A stretch of 64,000 bases of DNA. Origin: Linnemannia hyalina (taxonomy: Eukaryota; Mortierellomycota; Mortierellomycetes; Mortierellales; Mortierellaceae). The stretch is taken from the NCBI GenBank assembly GCA_019671135.1, contig JAHRHY010000031.1:62001-126000 (forward strand), read 5' to 3'. The notes under the pieces are model-generated. The model worked only from the letters and a program-made list of their open reading frames with translations. It was not told the DNA's origin and ran no database searches. This document shows positions 41,599-53,209 of this stretch, one piece after another. The translations under genes and the position numbers were made by a program. Positions within the stretch are counted from its first letter, which is position 1. Every line of letters begins with the position of its first letter.

Positions 41599-44586
41599 AT
41601 TTACAATGGCATGGACTTGTGCGCGGCGTTTCGTCATCCAATTCAGCAAACTTTTCGGGATTCTGGACCATTTGCTGCAGTAGTCGGAAATTACAAACGG
41701 CTTCACGCAAATCGAAATGAGCTGCCAAAAGGTGGCTCACCCTCGATCGGGTATTGGCGTTCGGGTAATGTTGATTGCATACGGCTGAAGGCTGATGAAG
41801 ACCGTCTTGATCCAAGTGAACGTCGGCATCGCCGGGGGCGTTGGGATCAGGAGAATCGGCGTTGGGATAAGGAGAATCGGCGTTGTCGGGCCCGACCGGC
41901 ACTTGGCAATAAAAACCCATCCCTCCGATGTTCTTGTAAAAATGCCCAAGCTCGCTGTCGTTGCGCGTGGCCTTCTCAATCGGGACATCTAGCAACAGTT
42001 TCAGGCACTCGGGAGGAGGAACGGCAGTCATGGCCTCACGGGTTGGGATGCGGCCTAGGGGCACGTCGGCGTAAAATTGGCACCAAGCTAGGGATCCACC
42101 AAAGAGAGACTGTAAGCGTAGGATCCGCGCAGGTTCTTCGGCCTTGCTCTTGCCTCTTTTCTTCTTGGAAGGGGTGAAGACCGATTCGGAAGCAATTATG
42201 CGGAGGTTATGTGGAGTCAGAGGTGTTGCCGTGGACCCGGGGTTTGACCCAGGATTTAGTGTGGATTGTGCTGGACCATGAGAGGATGATGTCGATTCTG
42301 AGAGTGTATTGGACGACAATGAAGGCGCAGCATATCCTCGAAATTGAGTAAAGTCTGGCCATATCGATGTTGCAGGAAGATTGATTGGTTGATAGGGGGA
42401 CTGACTGGAAGAGGGATAAGCGCCGAGTTGTGGCGACGATACCGAGCGGCCATAGACGGGCGGTTGGAAGGAAGTCGGCTGACCACTGTTGCGCCGCCTC
42501 CGATGGTGTTCTGAACCAAAGTCATTAGGATTCGACGGATCAATAGCATCGCTTCCAAGGGTGTAGTTGGGATGTGCCAGGGTGTCATACTGTTGTTGTA
42601 TTTGTTGATGTGTCATCCAAAGTTGAGGATTGTACTGCTGTTGTTGAAATGTGTTTAGGTGTGGATGGTACAACTCCTGGGGGTGTTGATGTTGCCCTTG
42701 TACGATGTTTTGGTGAATATGGTGTTGCATACCCGGTTGGCTCTGCGTATACATCGGTGAAATTACTTCTGCTTGTCGCATGAACGGGTTGTGCATGGCC
42801 AGTGTAGAATTGGAGGCGGTTGGCTGAACTTCAGAATATTGTTGCTGCTGTCGATCGCGATGTGGTGACCCAATAATCTGTTGCTGCTGTCGATCACGAT
42901 GTGGTGACCCAATAATCTGTTGCTGCTGTCGATCACGATGTGGTGACCCAATAATCTGTTGCTGCTGTCGATCACGATGTGGTGACCCAATAATCTGTTG
43001 CTGCTGTCGATCACGGTGTGGTGTCCCAAGAATCTGTTGCTGCTGTCGATCACGGTGTGGTGTCCCAAGAACCTGTTGCTGCTGCCGATCACGATGTGGT
43101 GACCCAAGAACCTGTTGCTGCTGTCGATCACGGTGTGGTGTCCCAAGAATCTGTTGCTGCTGTCGATCACGGTGTGGTGTCCCAAGAACCTGTTGCTGCT
43201 GCCGATCACGATGTGGTGACCCAAGAACCTGTTGCTGCTGTCGATCACGGTGTGGTGACCCAAGAACCTGTTGCTGTTGTCGATCACGGTGTGGTGTCAC
43301 AGAGACCTGTTGCCCAAGTTGAGCATCGTGGCGTTGATAGTTTTTTCTTGACTACATAGCCAAAAGCAGTGAAAAGGAGCGTAAGAACAAATGTAACACA
43401 TATGATGAAAAAAGCGTGCAGAGTATAATTTTGCAAATACCTACATAACTTCCGGTCTGGTGAATGTTTGGGGAGGATGATTCTCTCACATTTGCGGCAC
43501 GAGCAGCACCACCCGTAGTGACAGTGGCGGTGGTAGTAGTGGTGATAATGGTCTTGCTACCTTGACCTTTGTCTCGCTGCTGCACTTTATGTTTCTGTGA
43601 GGCGAGCCGCTGTGCAGCCTGATATTCGCCACGTTGGTCGCTCTCAGTCGACTATTGGACCATGAGAAGTGATAGTGTTAGTATAAAAGGTGCCATTTTT
43701 AAAGAAAGAGAGAAGTGATAAGCACAGTTTATCAAAGTACATACATAACTTCCGGTCTGGGGTATATTTGCGAAGACAGGTTCACTGGTAGATGCAGTAT
43801 GACCATTATCAGCAGTGGTAGTATTTGAGGACCCATTGAAATCGTCCGTCTCCTGTTGACCTTGGAGGTGTCGAGAGGGTGCTAGAGGCAATCGATTCTT
43901 TTGTACATTGGCCATGGCCACTTGTTGCAGCTACGGAACCATTTGAAGTGAGTCTGGATCAGATTAATAAATTTACGTCTTAAGAGAAAGATGATTCTCC
44001 ATCCGCTAAAACCCTTCTCGCAGTTGATCTCAGGAATAAATGCACCTATGGTGAACGTCAACACTTACCGAAGGAAGTCCGTCGTGCTCATCTTCATTAT
44101 CGGATGCTTGCCTTCGTTGGTCGTAATGCTGCTGTGTAGCTAAGTGACGTTGGACACTCCTAGTAGACTTTTTAATGAATTTTAATATTAGCGCCAGTAA
44201 GAGATGTTCTATCCACAAATTCGCTTATCCAAGTGTCCACTTACAGGTGATTTTGGTAACCTCGCATTTTTGTTCGCGCTGAGTTGTGAATCACCACCAT
44301 TCGAGACGCCACTACTGGGAAAAATGTCGTAGGTGCTATTATTACTCCGTGGATCACCGTACTCATTGTCATCTCCTCGATCTGATTCAATATCGCCGGC
44401 TCTGTCGTCCTCAGAATGGAACTCCTCGTTGGTCCTGTCAAAAGCAGATTCATCACTTTTTCTGCTCCAGTCTTCGTTCCATCCATCCCTACTGCTCTCT
44501 TTCGCATCATCATCGCTCTGTTGCCAGCTTTCGCAACCGTCCGATGGAGAGTTGGTTTGATCATCGTCCGTTATGACGTGTCTCAT
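39766..44586 (-). CDS. hAT transposase
   Basis: Cuts and rejoins the transposon ends. Six exons: 44586-44245, 44167-44069, 43930-43745, 43651-43445, 43351-41161, 40961-39766. All phases agree and the total is 1,407 codons. An acidic N-terminus is followed by two short exons that both end in (N)I(P/H)QTGSY, hinting at an exon duplication. Exon 5 opens with ~12 tandem PHRDRQQQQVLGS units, then low-complexity Gln/Pro. The RNase H-like core has TSDSWTG (first Asp), TTDQGSNM (second Asp) and the C-terminal hATC domain with ATSCESERVFSRAG, including the catalytic Glu region. No obvious BED finger was seen, although CHCK in exon 5 may be part of one. The last acceptor (CGAAG) is the weakest splice call. 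Confidence 0.9.
42836..43300 (-). repeat. 39-bp minisatellite in hAT transposase
   Basis: About 12 in-frame copies encoding PHRDRQQQQ(V/I)(L/I)G(S/T). Three variants (VLGS, ILGT, IIGS) alternate in blocks, showing unequal-exchange growth. Confidence 0.93.
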
Positions 44587-44635
44587 TTGAGCAAAAAACA
44601 AATGAGTGTGTGTGTGTGTGAGTGTGTGTGTGTGT

Positions 44636-44952
44636 GAGGGGGGGAGAAAGAACAGACAAAGATAAACGGCTACGTTTCAATGGGCCATGTTATCCTTTCA
44701 CTAGAGGGAGGTTGATTAAACTGAAAGAAACCTGTATATTTAGAAATCGCTCTCTATTGGTCGAACCTTGTTTGACCTGATGTCCCAATTCTTTGACCTG
44801 ATGTCCCGATTTCTTTGACCTGATGTTGACCTGTTGTTGGTGTGACAAAAAAGAGAATTGACCTGTTCTTTCAATTTCTAAGCCACCACTTGACCTGTTA
44901 TCAGCCAAATGTACCACAACTCAACCTGTTCTCACATCAGCCCAGACCTCTG
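44636..44952 (-). repeat. hAT right terminal inverted repeat, 317 bp
   Basis: Reverse complement of the left repeat with one mismatch noted (CTGTTC versus CTCTTC near the inner end). Bordered inside by a GT microsatellite (44604-44636). Confidence 0.92.
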
Positions 44953-44960
44953 GGAACCCT

Positions 44961-45477
44961 ATCAAGGATGGTCGGATCGAGTTCCCTCAAACATGATTCG
45001 AAAGCCCATGGTAAGTTCTCACGGCTAGTCAAACGACAACAACTTTCCGAAGATCTTTTCACGTTGGAACGTCGAATTTCTAGACAATCTAAAAGGACAC
45101 AAGCGACGTTCTGATGGCCGACAATCTCCGACTTCAACAAAGAAAAAGGCCCATTGACAATTTTCATAGTAATAAAACAAAATAAATCTGGGGGTCTCTT
45201 TTTTTTTTTTGATCGAAATACTCACTGCCTTCTTCTACCAATGCTTACTTTACCACTGTCTATTTTACATTCATTTTCTACAACTGCGAACTTTCCTCCT
45301 CCGAGTCCATTAGCAATGATTACCTCTGAACTTGGATACCATTTGAGGGAAACATCATTGTTTTTCTCCCTTCGTATTGCACGTCCACTTCCACATTATG
45401 ATATTGATATATATTTATAATGAATAAAAAAAGTTGGCTTGTAGAGGTGCTTTGTATGATTGCTAATCCTTTCATCC
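44961..45477. other. hAT flank to ACR3 3' end
   Basis: No convincing gene. The plus strand has a short frame (SSLKHDSKAHGKFSRLV) at 44970-45114 that could be an old gene scrap. The segment next to 45478 is the ACR3 3' UTR. Confidence 0.4.
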
Positions 45478-46545
45478 TCATTTGATCTCTACATCGTCGT
45501 TCTTTTCAAATTTAGATTGAACCGAAAGCTGCGGAGAGTACCAGCGACCACGTACGTACTTGAGCACATACACCAGCAAAAGAAGCATGGGAACCTCTAT
45601 CAAGGGGCCGATTGTCGCGGCAAGTGCTTCCTTGGATTTGACGCCATACGTGCCCACAGCAACAGCAATGGCAAGCTCGAAATTGTTGGAGGCGGCAGTG
45701 AAGCACTGTGGTACGGCAATGTCGTAGGGAACCTTCGTCGCCAAGCACCACAACAAGACTCCAAAGAAGATACCCAAAAAATATAAGATCAACGGAACAG
45801 CCGTTCGGAGAACGTTCCCAATGTCGTTCACAATCTCGTGGCCTTGGAGGGCAAACATGACGACGATGACATACAATAATGCCAGCAACGAGAGCTTTCC
45901 CACGGCAGGGACGAAGGTCTTGTGGTACCATTCATATCGACGCAGGATCCAACGAGTCAAGAAGCCGGCCAACAACGGAATTCCCATGTAGATGAGGACG
46001 CTCCTGACGATAATCCACATGTCGATATGGAATACGGTTCCTTTGCCGACGATGACGACATAGAAGTAGGCTAGGGGACCGTACAGGACGATCTGCAAAA
46101 GAGAGTTGACAGCCACCGTAACTGCGCAAAACTCCTGGTCCCCATCTGCAAGCTGATTCCAAATGAGGACCATGGCGATACAGCGGGCAACACCAACAAG
46201 GATAACTCCGCTCCTGTAGTCTGGTAGGTCTGGTAGTGTCATCCACGCCAGGGCGACCATGAAGAGAGGGGCGACGATCCAGTTGACCACCAAGGAAAAA
46301 AGGATTTGGTTCCTCATAAACCTTCCCTTGAAAAGCGCTCCCAGCTCCTCGTACTTGATGCGACAAAAGACCGGGTACATCATCACGAGTAGGCCGATCG
46401 CGATGGGGAGCGATACATCTGCAAACTTGACAGCGTCCAGCACCGTCTCGACATTAGGCACATAGTAGCCGATCAGGACTCCTCCAACCATGCAGATGAT
46501 GATCCACAGCGGTAACAGTGTATCGATGAGCGAAAGACCCCACAT
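45478..46545 (-). CDS. ACR3: Arsenite efflux transporter ACR3
   Basis: Exports As(III) across the plasma membrane; ACR3 branch of the bile/arsenite/riboflavin transporter superfamily. About ten hydrophobic segments; hallmark Cys in GVARCIAMVLIWN (fourth segment) plus the conserved ends PLWIIICMVGGVLIGYYVP and FTAASNNFELAIAVAVGTYG. The frame is open to 46605, but TTCTTTTCTAG just before the ATG at 46545 is a strong splice acceptor and GTAAGT near 46632 a donor. I therefore start at MWGLSLIDTLLPLW (355 residues) with an intron in the 5' UTR. A start at 46605 (375 residues) is the alternative. It is divergent from ArsH 0.7 kb away, consistent with joint arsenic induction. Confidence 0.93.
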   Translation of the reverse strand: MWGLSLIDTLLPLWIIICMVGGVLIGYYVPNVETVLDAVKFADVSLPIAIGLLVMMYPVFCRIKYEELGALFKGRFMRNQILFSLVVNWIVAPLFMVALAWMTLPDLPDYRSGVILVGVARCIAMVLIWNQLADGDQEFCAVTVAVNSLLQIVLYGPLAYFYVVIVGKGTVFHIDMWIIVRSVLIYMGIPLLAGFLTRWILRRYEWYHKTFVPAVGKLSLLALLYVIVVMFALQGHEIVNDIGNVLRTAVPLILYFLGIFFGVLLWCLATKVPYDIAVPQCFTAASNNFELAIAVAVGTYGVKSKEALAATIGPLIEVPMLLLLVYVLKYVRGRWYSPQLSVQSKFEKNDDVEIK

Positions 46546-47227
46546 ATCTAGAAAAGAAATATTAGAATGGTTAGCATATGCACTGCTGTTCGGGGAAACG
46601 TTCAAATATGCTTATCGCATTAATTAGAACTTACTTTGAGATAACTGCTATTCAACAGTGACAGAAAAAAGACAGGTGGAAGGAAGGATGGAAAAAGGAC
46701 GGATGGAAGGAAAAGAGATGGGTGGAAGGAAGGATGGAAAAGGACAGATGAAAGGAAAAAGATGGGTGCAAGGAAGGATGGAAAAAAGAGGGATGTAGGG
46801 AGGGATGAAAGAAAAAAGAAATGTGAAGGGAAGGAAAGGGAGGATAGGAAACGGAAGGCCAGAAGTTGGAAAGATATTTGCAGTTAAATGAAGGAACAGC
46901 GATCAGGCAAGAACTCATCTGCTGATTCGCTCCTCACGTTCTTCTAAACAAGCTCTAGGCTCAAACCCCCCAGGGGGCTCAAAAAAAAAAAAAAAAAAGA
47001 TCGGACTGATTGTGCATAACACATAAGGTACTCATTGATTATGAACCAATCAATACTTCTATTTCTAATCACGTGATGACGCGGAGTTTCATGAACAAGT
47101 TATTAACCTTTTCTCTACGTAACACAAGATCCACCCGAAGGGTACTCAATTCGTCTCGTGCATTCGGCAAGATTGGTGTTTAATTCATACCTCTCGTTGC
47201 CTCCATCTCTTCACATTCAATTGCACG
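46546..47227. promoter_or_regulatory. Divergent ACR3-ArsH promoter region
   Basis: Contains the ACR3 5' UTR intron, a GGAAGGATGGAAAA-type tandem repeat (46675-46860), an 18-A run (46981-46998) and the ArsH upstream region. No regulator site could be identified. Confidence 0.5.
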
Positions 47228-48094
47228 ATGCGATCCAATTTCACAATCCCATTCACTCGCACTCTGTTCACTCGCATTCATTCACACACCTCGGCTAGAA
47301 CTCAATCGTACATCTCTGCCCGCACTCAATCGTACACCTCATTTTTCAATCAATCTCACATGCAACCCTACAAGCCCTTCCGAGTCGTCAAAAACGATTC
47401 CATTGATGACTGGGTTGCCAATCTCGACTTGGATGCGCTGCAAGAGTATGGCAGAGGACACACACCCATCAACGTCCTTGTGCTCTATGGATCGCTGCGA
47501 GAGAGGTCCTTCTCCCGCTTACTCGCTTTCGAACTCGCCAGAATTCTCGACCGACTTGGAGCCGACGTCCGTGTTTACGACCCCACCGGACTGCCCGTCA
47601 AGGATGGCGTGTCAGAAAACCACCCCAAAGTTCAAGAGCTGCGGGAGCTTAGTCAGTGGTCCCACGCCCATCTTTGGGTGTCTCCGGAACAGCACGGCAA
47701 TATCACCGCCGTTTTCAAGAACCAAATAGACTGGATTCCTCTCGCCCTGGGCTCTATCAGACCTACACAGGGGAGGACACTCGCCATCGCTCAAGTGTGT
47801 GGCGGCTCGCAGAGCTTCAACGCTGTCAATACGCTCCGGATCTTGGGGCGGTGGATGCGCATGTTTACGGTCCAGAACCAGTCGTCGGTGCCCAAAGCTT
47901 GGATGGAGTTTGATAGCGACGATCGCATGAAGCCAAGTGATTACCGCCAGCGGGTTGTCGATGTCGCCGAAGAGTTATTCAAATTCACCAACATTCTGCG
48001 ACCTCAGATGGAGTTCCTTACTGACAGACATAGCGAGAGAGAAGAGAAGCTGAAAAACGGAAGATTGCTGTCCCAAGCGGAGAAGCTTCAGTAA
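47228..48094 (+). CDS. arsH: ArsH, NADPH-dependent FMN reductase / organoarsenical oxidase
   Basis: A flavodoxin-like flavoprotein that oxidises trivalent organoarsenicals and reduces quinones or metals in known members. The FMN-phosphate loop is [34 protein letters not shown] and the following [20 protein letters not shown] are ArsH signatures. The first ~45 residues are Arg/Ser/Thr-rich with few acids and contain a duplicated SARTQSY segment. They could be a mitochondrial presequence, or translation may start at the internal [10 protein letters not shown]. No introns, 288 residues, normal core length. Ends 41 bp from the convergent arsC stop. Confidence 0.93.
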   Translation: MRSNFTIPFTRTLFTRIHSHTSARTQSYISARTQSYTSFFNQSHMQPYKPFRVVKNDSIDDWVANLDLDALQEYGRGHTPINVLVLYGSLRERSFSRLLAFELARILDRLGADVRVYDPTGLPVKDGVSENHPKVQELRELSQWSHAHLWVSPEQHGNITAVFKNQIDWIPLALGSIRPTQGRTLAIAQVCGGSQSFNAVNTLRILGRWMRMFTVQNQSSVPKAWMEFDSDDRMKPSDYRQRVVDVAEELFKFTNILRPQMEFLTDRHSEREEKLKNGRLLSQAEKLQ

Positions 48095-48135
48095 CAGAAT
48101 CAAAGAGGTTTATTATATTAAAGACAGCAATTGCC

Positions 48136-48531
48136 TTAGTAGTTATTCTCTGCGATGAACGCTTTGATCTTGGTCTCGATCTCGTCTCTGATCTCACGGG
48201 CTTCATCAATGGGCTTGTTTTTAGGGTCGGTGATTTTCCAATCAACAATCTTGACTCCGGGGACGTAAGGGCATGTTTCGCCACATCCCATCGTGATAAT
48301 GGTGCTGATGGTTGTGGCGAGCTGAGGAGTCAGCTTGATTGGGGTGATGTTGGAAAGGTCAACACCCACCTCTAACATAATTTCTCGGACAACGCCGTGC
48401 ACCTCGGAGGCTGGGTTGGTTCCTGCAGACACGCCTTTGATGGCGTCTTGAGTCCTGTGCTTGTTGAAAAACGCAGCGGCCATCTGCGAGCGACCTGCGT
48501 TATGGACGCATGCGAACATGATGTCGGTCAT
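48136..48531 (-). CDS. arsC: Arsenate reductase ArsC, LMW-phosphatase type
   Basis: Reduces arsenate to arsenite for export by ACR3. 131 residues. N-terminal P-loop CVHNAGRSQMA (CX5R), then SAGTNPA, a second redox pair in TMGCGETCP, and DWKITDPKNKP with the catalytic Asp. This is the thioredoxin- or mycothiol-coupled family common in bacteria and unrelated in fold to yeast Acr2, which suggests a bacterial origin by transfer. It is convergent with arsH, with 41 bp between the stop codons. No introns. Confidence 0.93.
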   Translation of the reverse strand: MTDIMFACVHNAGRSQMAAAFFNKHRTQDAIKGVSAGTNPASEVHGVVREIMLEVGVDLSNITPIKLTPQLATTISTIITMGCGETCPYVPGVKIVDWKITDPKNKPIDEAREIRDEIETKIKAFIAENNY

Positions 48532-49919
48532 TGCTTATGAGTCTCGGATTCTGTCATAGTGTGGAAAGAAGGTCTAGCAGTTAGAAAACGGTGTGTCTAC
48601 AGTTCAAAGACCTCTGTGTGTACACGTTCAAGCATGTTTAAGCTACCCGTATAAATGAGGTGATGCTGATAACACTTACAGGTGAGTGGTTTGTGGTATG
48701 AGAAAGGGAGGCTGAATTGTGCCGGAACACGATACTTGAATAAATGGAGCTGAAAATGGAGATAAAGAATGGAAAAGAATGGAAAAGAACGGAAGAGAAC
48801 CTTCCATTTTATATTCTCAGAGAGTAGACAATGGATAAATCACCAAGGACAAATAATGTATCAACGTGGCCAAATGAAAGTACCTGGGTCGGACAATGCT
48901 CTGGTGGTCCATGTCCCCGGTCTAGATCGCAGAACACCTCATGGAACAAGTGCGGTACTCTTTTTCACCCTGTGCAATCTCTGAGCGTTTGCAAATACTT
49001 GACCATCACAGTTGGGCAATGACTCTTCGTCTTTTTTAAACGTGTTCTCTTTTTCATTCCTTACATCGCTGTGTCTCCTTTTGTAGCCTGGAAGTCCACT
49101 CACGCTGAAGTCAGACTGCGCAACAACCTATTGAGTTCAGTGCAGACATGAGATCTGCTCCCGAGAGCCTGCAAATAAGTTGATGCTTTGACGGTATTCC
49201 CAAACTACCATTGTAAGCATAATTGCATCTCTACTTCCCCTTTGTCAAAGCGTTATGGTCTTGCTGTTGCTGCAGGGCACCATGGCCATCTTCGGCCGAG
49301 AGTTCCTTTAGGGTCTTACTCTAGGTTTATGGAAGCGATTGGATTGGTAGATGAGCTAGTTGTGAACATGGGGGTGACTTTGGATAGAGTCAGAACATTG
49401 TGTATTTGATGCAGATGTATTTGCCTGCTTCTGATCTATCCACTATTGTTTGGAAGTCGCGGAGCATAGTACTATTATCGGTCTAGAATGTCTGATGATC
49501 ATTGACACTGAGGGTCGACGCATCAGAAGGAGTCCCTAGTTATACTTCCAAATAACTCATACATCCCTTTCGACCCAAAAGGTACTCTTTTCGGTCTGTA
49601 GTTAAGGGCAGCCTTTAAGCTGATGACCTCGAACGGTTTACACACACATAAAGTACCATGCCATGTTCTCTTGTGTGGTTTGAGGGATAAAAGTATCGAG
49701 ACCATACATGAGATAAATTCACTGTGCATCTCATCTTTTTCTCTTTTCAACACTTCTTTCAATTCACCCTCTCTTTCACTTCCTCGTTCAACCACTAACA
49801 CCCTACACACACTTCCACCAATATTTACCCTCCATCAATTAGTCGAAGTGCTTCCGCTGATCCTTCCCTTCCTTCAATAATCCAGTTGCTCGACCATTAA
49901 ATCCATCTCCACCACCAAC
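48532..49919. other. Intergenic, arsC promoter side to SPX-RING gene
   Basis: 1.4 kb without a supportable gene. A 73-codon frame at 49188-49409 has no recognisable features. The last ~200 bp are pyrimidine-rich, as expected of the 5' UTR of the SPX-RING gene. Confidence 0.5.
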
Positions 49920-52160
49920 ATGAAGTTTGGCAAAGCCCTCGAAAATTATGCCGATTCCATGCCTGAAACGTGGCGCCCATATGTTATTCACTACAAGGCC
50001 CTCAAGAAGAAGATTCATGCCATTGTGCAGGAGCTCGATGATCGAGATCTCGAGTCGCCAGTCAATGAGAGTCTAATCTCTCCATGCATACTTGCTGATG
50101 TGCAACATAAGGAATACTTGATTGGTGGTAAGAGCAGTACTCTTTGCATCTCTGTCATCATGTAACCTGTAAAAATGCATCACAAGTTTTTGCCTTACCC
50201 AGCGCTGCGAAGTGCACCTCGCAACAAAAAAGAAATAGCATTGGCTTGCTTACATACTTACTTGCATTGTCTTGTTCTCAATCAAATACGCATTAGGCGA
50301 AAAGGGGCTTATAACTTCATGCATCAAAGTCGTTCTGAATAACCCCGAGCCCATTCCTCAGTCAGTTTCGCTAGAGAAGCAGCTGTCAGAATTTTCTGTT
50401 CACAAATCCGCCTCGATCGGCGATCTGCACGAGCAGATGTTAGCAAATGGTCCCTTGGTCTCCAAAGCGATATCTGTGGACATCCACGACCATCAGACAG
50501 TAACGGTGCTCGGTCAGCAGTCCACAAGTCGCTTCTTGGCTGCGCCTGGACCAGATGCAGAAGCGGCTTATTGTTTTTGTCGTTTTAGCGCAGTTGATAC
50601 GATAACGACAACGATCACGGAGCTATCAACCACAGCAAAGGAGTCGCTGTCTGCCTCGTATGGGCCTCCGCCACTCTCACAGCCCCCTTTTCTGCCAAGC
50701 CACATCAATGCCGCCCAGGGCATGTTATTCCTAGAGCAGAAAAATGACGAGCCGATGGAGACTCTCGCTACCCCTGGTGTGCTGTCTGAGCAAATGTCCT
50801 TGTTTAAGGGCAACGTCAAATATTCGAACAGTATTTCGAATCAGAAAAGGTCCAGAGTACGCACAGTAGAGGAGAACGGCAAAAGGTATCCATCGAATCA
50901 ATAGCAAACATGCAGGTATATTGCTACTGCATCATTAATTGTCACAGAGAGACTACTTCATCCCTTCATGTACTAAATAGTGTCATTTTTCTCTGGTTAC
51001 ATCGCGTTCTAGGATTTTAGTCATAGAGCTCATAGCGGACACAGCATTCTTCGACCAGTTGGCGGAGGAGGTCTCCAAGCTTAGTAAGCTGCTGCAGGGT
51101 ATTAAGCGAGAGTTCGAATCTAAGGTTGAGGACCTGAGCAAGATCCTGACCGTTGTCTCGTCGCCTTATAACAAGGACATGTACTCGTGGAGAGAGATCC
51201 TTAAGATCTACCGGGACGCGCAGGTTTTTGTTGGTGAACAGGAGTCGGACCGGTCCTCGCGATCATCGGAAAAGGCCCAAGGGCGACTTCAATGGTTTCT
51301 GAAGGAGATGGAACGCAGAGAGCTAACTCTAAATTTCAAGCAGGAAAAGTCCAAGATCGCATTCAACACCTTTTTCCAGCTGAACTGCAAGCTCATAATG
51401 ATCAAGCAATTCAAGGAGTTGAATAAGTCCGCCATAACCAAAATTCTTGATATACATGACAAGCGCACTAATCTCACGTAAGTACCTGAAAGTCAATACT
51501 GTCTTTTGCACGTTTGTCCCCCTTTCCAGCCTTGAAAGAGTTTGCGTTCCTGCATTCATCCCCTATTTATCTTGATTCTTCTCGTTTACTCAATCGCATA
51601 ATGTGCAGTGCAAGCTCCGGGTTCCCCAAGCACCTTCAGCATGAACCTTTTTACAACAGCTGCGTCTCAAAGGCAATCACACACACCATCGAGTGTCAAT
51701 TGCTGTCAATCGTCCCCCAGCCTGATGACTACGCATGTCCCATTTGCATGGGTGAGTACTTCACGTTAGAGGTTTATTTTACGTCAGGGCTCGGTACTCG
51801 TTATATGAATTCATACTGATCTGCTTCTTGAAATCTTTTTCCCGTTTTTAATACATATTAGCGGTTGCCTGGAAGCCCATCCGATTAAACTGCAGCCACG
51901 TGTTTTGTGTTCGGTGCCTGGTCAAGGCTCAGCGTACAAAGATACTCCACTGCCCTATCTGTCGATACCCTAATTCGGTACTCGACGCTAAAGGCAGCAA
52001 TCTGGATGTTTCCTTGATGAATTTTTTGGAGCTCTATTTCCCCAAGGAGGTCAAAGACAAGCGAAAAGACTCGAACCGGGAGCAAGCTGCCGAGGAGATG
52101 GAAGCATTAACAGGACAGCGCTGGACAGAGGCGCCAGATTCAGCTTGTGTCATAATGTAG
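49920..52160 (+). CDS. SPX-RING E3 ubiquitin ligase with C-terminal CaaX box
   Basis: Five exons, 567 residues, all phases agreeing: 49920-50127, 50297-50885, 51013-51477, 51609-51751, 51862-52160. The SPX domain is split: N-terminal helices MKFGKALENYADSMPETWRPYVIHYKALKKKI (listed by position, residues 1-32) and C-terminal helices around residues 266-420 (FNTFFQLNCKLIMIKQFKELN, ILDIHDKRTNL), separated by ~190 residues of Ser/Pro-rich insert. SPX domains bind inositol pyrophosphates and report phosphate status. Here the basic KKHDK cluster is changed to DIHDK. A C3HC4 RING follows (CPIC, CSHVFC, CPIC), then a basic tail ending CVIM, a CaaX motif for farnesylation, so membrane anchoring is likely. 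Probable role: phosphate-responsive ubiquitination. Confidence 0.88.
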
Positions 52161-52320
52161 TCTTTGTAGCTCATTTCATGCCTAAGCCGATCGTGCAATA
52201 ATTTTATTTTACACAATATTTACCTCGTATCAAAATTACCACTGTAGTATAGAGTGGGATGTAGATTGATCAGCATGCAATACACTTTTTCTTGTTGTAC
52301 TCTGCGACAACACAAGCCTT

Positions 52321-52800
<480 letters not shown>

Positions 52801-53209
52801 TTAAGGGAAAGAGTTAATTAGGACACTTAAAAGAAAAAGTCAGATGTGACAAAGGGAATAGAAACAATTGGTGTCAGAAGTAACATCGCTTCTCAATCCT
52901 TGAATTCAAGGTAGTGTTGTAGATGAGATTGGAACATTAAGGGCCTAAAGGTTTTGTTGGTTTTCGCTTTACAAGTTGATCCTCTTGCTGCTGGGGATGT
53001 ACTCAACTTCCTAGTATATCTAAGGAGGAAACTGAGGAAATAGCAACGAGACAAGGTTCGACATGCATAGAGTTTTCAACATCTCTTGCAAGCCCATGAC
53101 TCAGGATTTACTCGACATCATAATGTACTGTGATTGAAGCAGGCTACATTGGATAAAAGGTGAGGATATTTATGAATGTGGAGTATGAAGCTCATGCGAT
53201 GTAAATATA
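52801..53209. other. Gene-free stretch
   Basis: About 400 bp, AT-rich, no gene seen. Confidence 0.5.

Larger units (their letters stand above)
39124..44952 (-). mobile_element. Complete hAT DNA transposon, 5,829 bp
   Basis: Bounded by 317-bp inverted repeats starting CAGAGGTC and flanked by a perfect 8-bp target-site duplication, GGAACCCT (39116-39123 and 44953-44960). This is the exact signature of hAT insertion. It encodes one six-exon transposase with no frame break. The near-identity of the two ends (one mismatch seen) argues for a recent insertion. Confidence 0.95.

Noticed and set aside
49188..49409. 73-codon ORF between arsC and SPX-RING
   Set aside because: No domain, no splice support, ordinary chance length.
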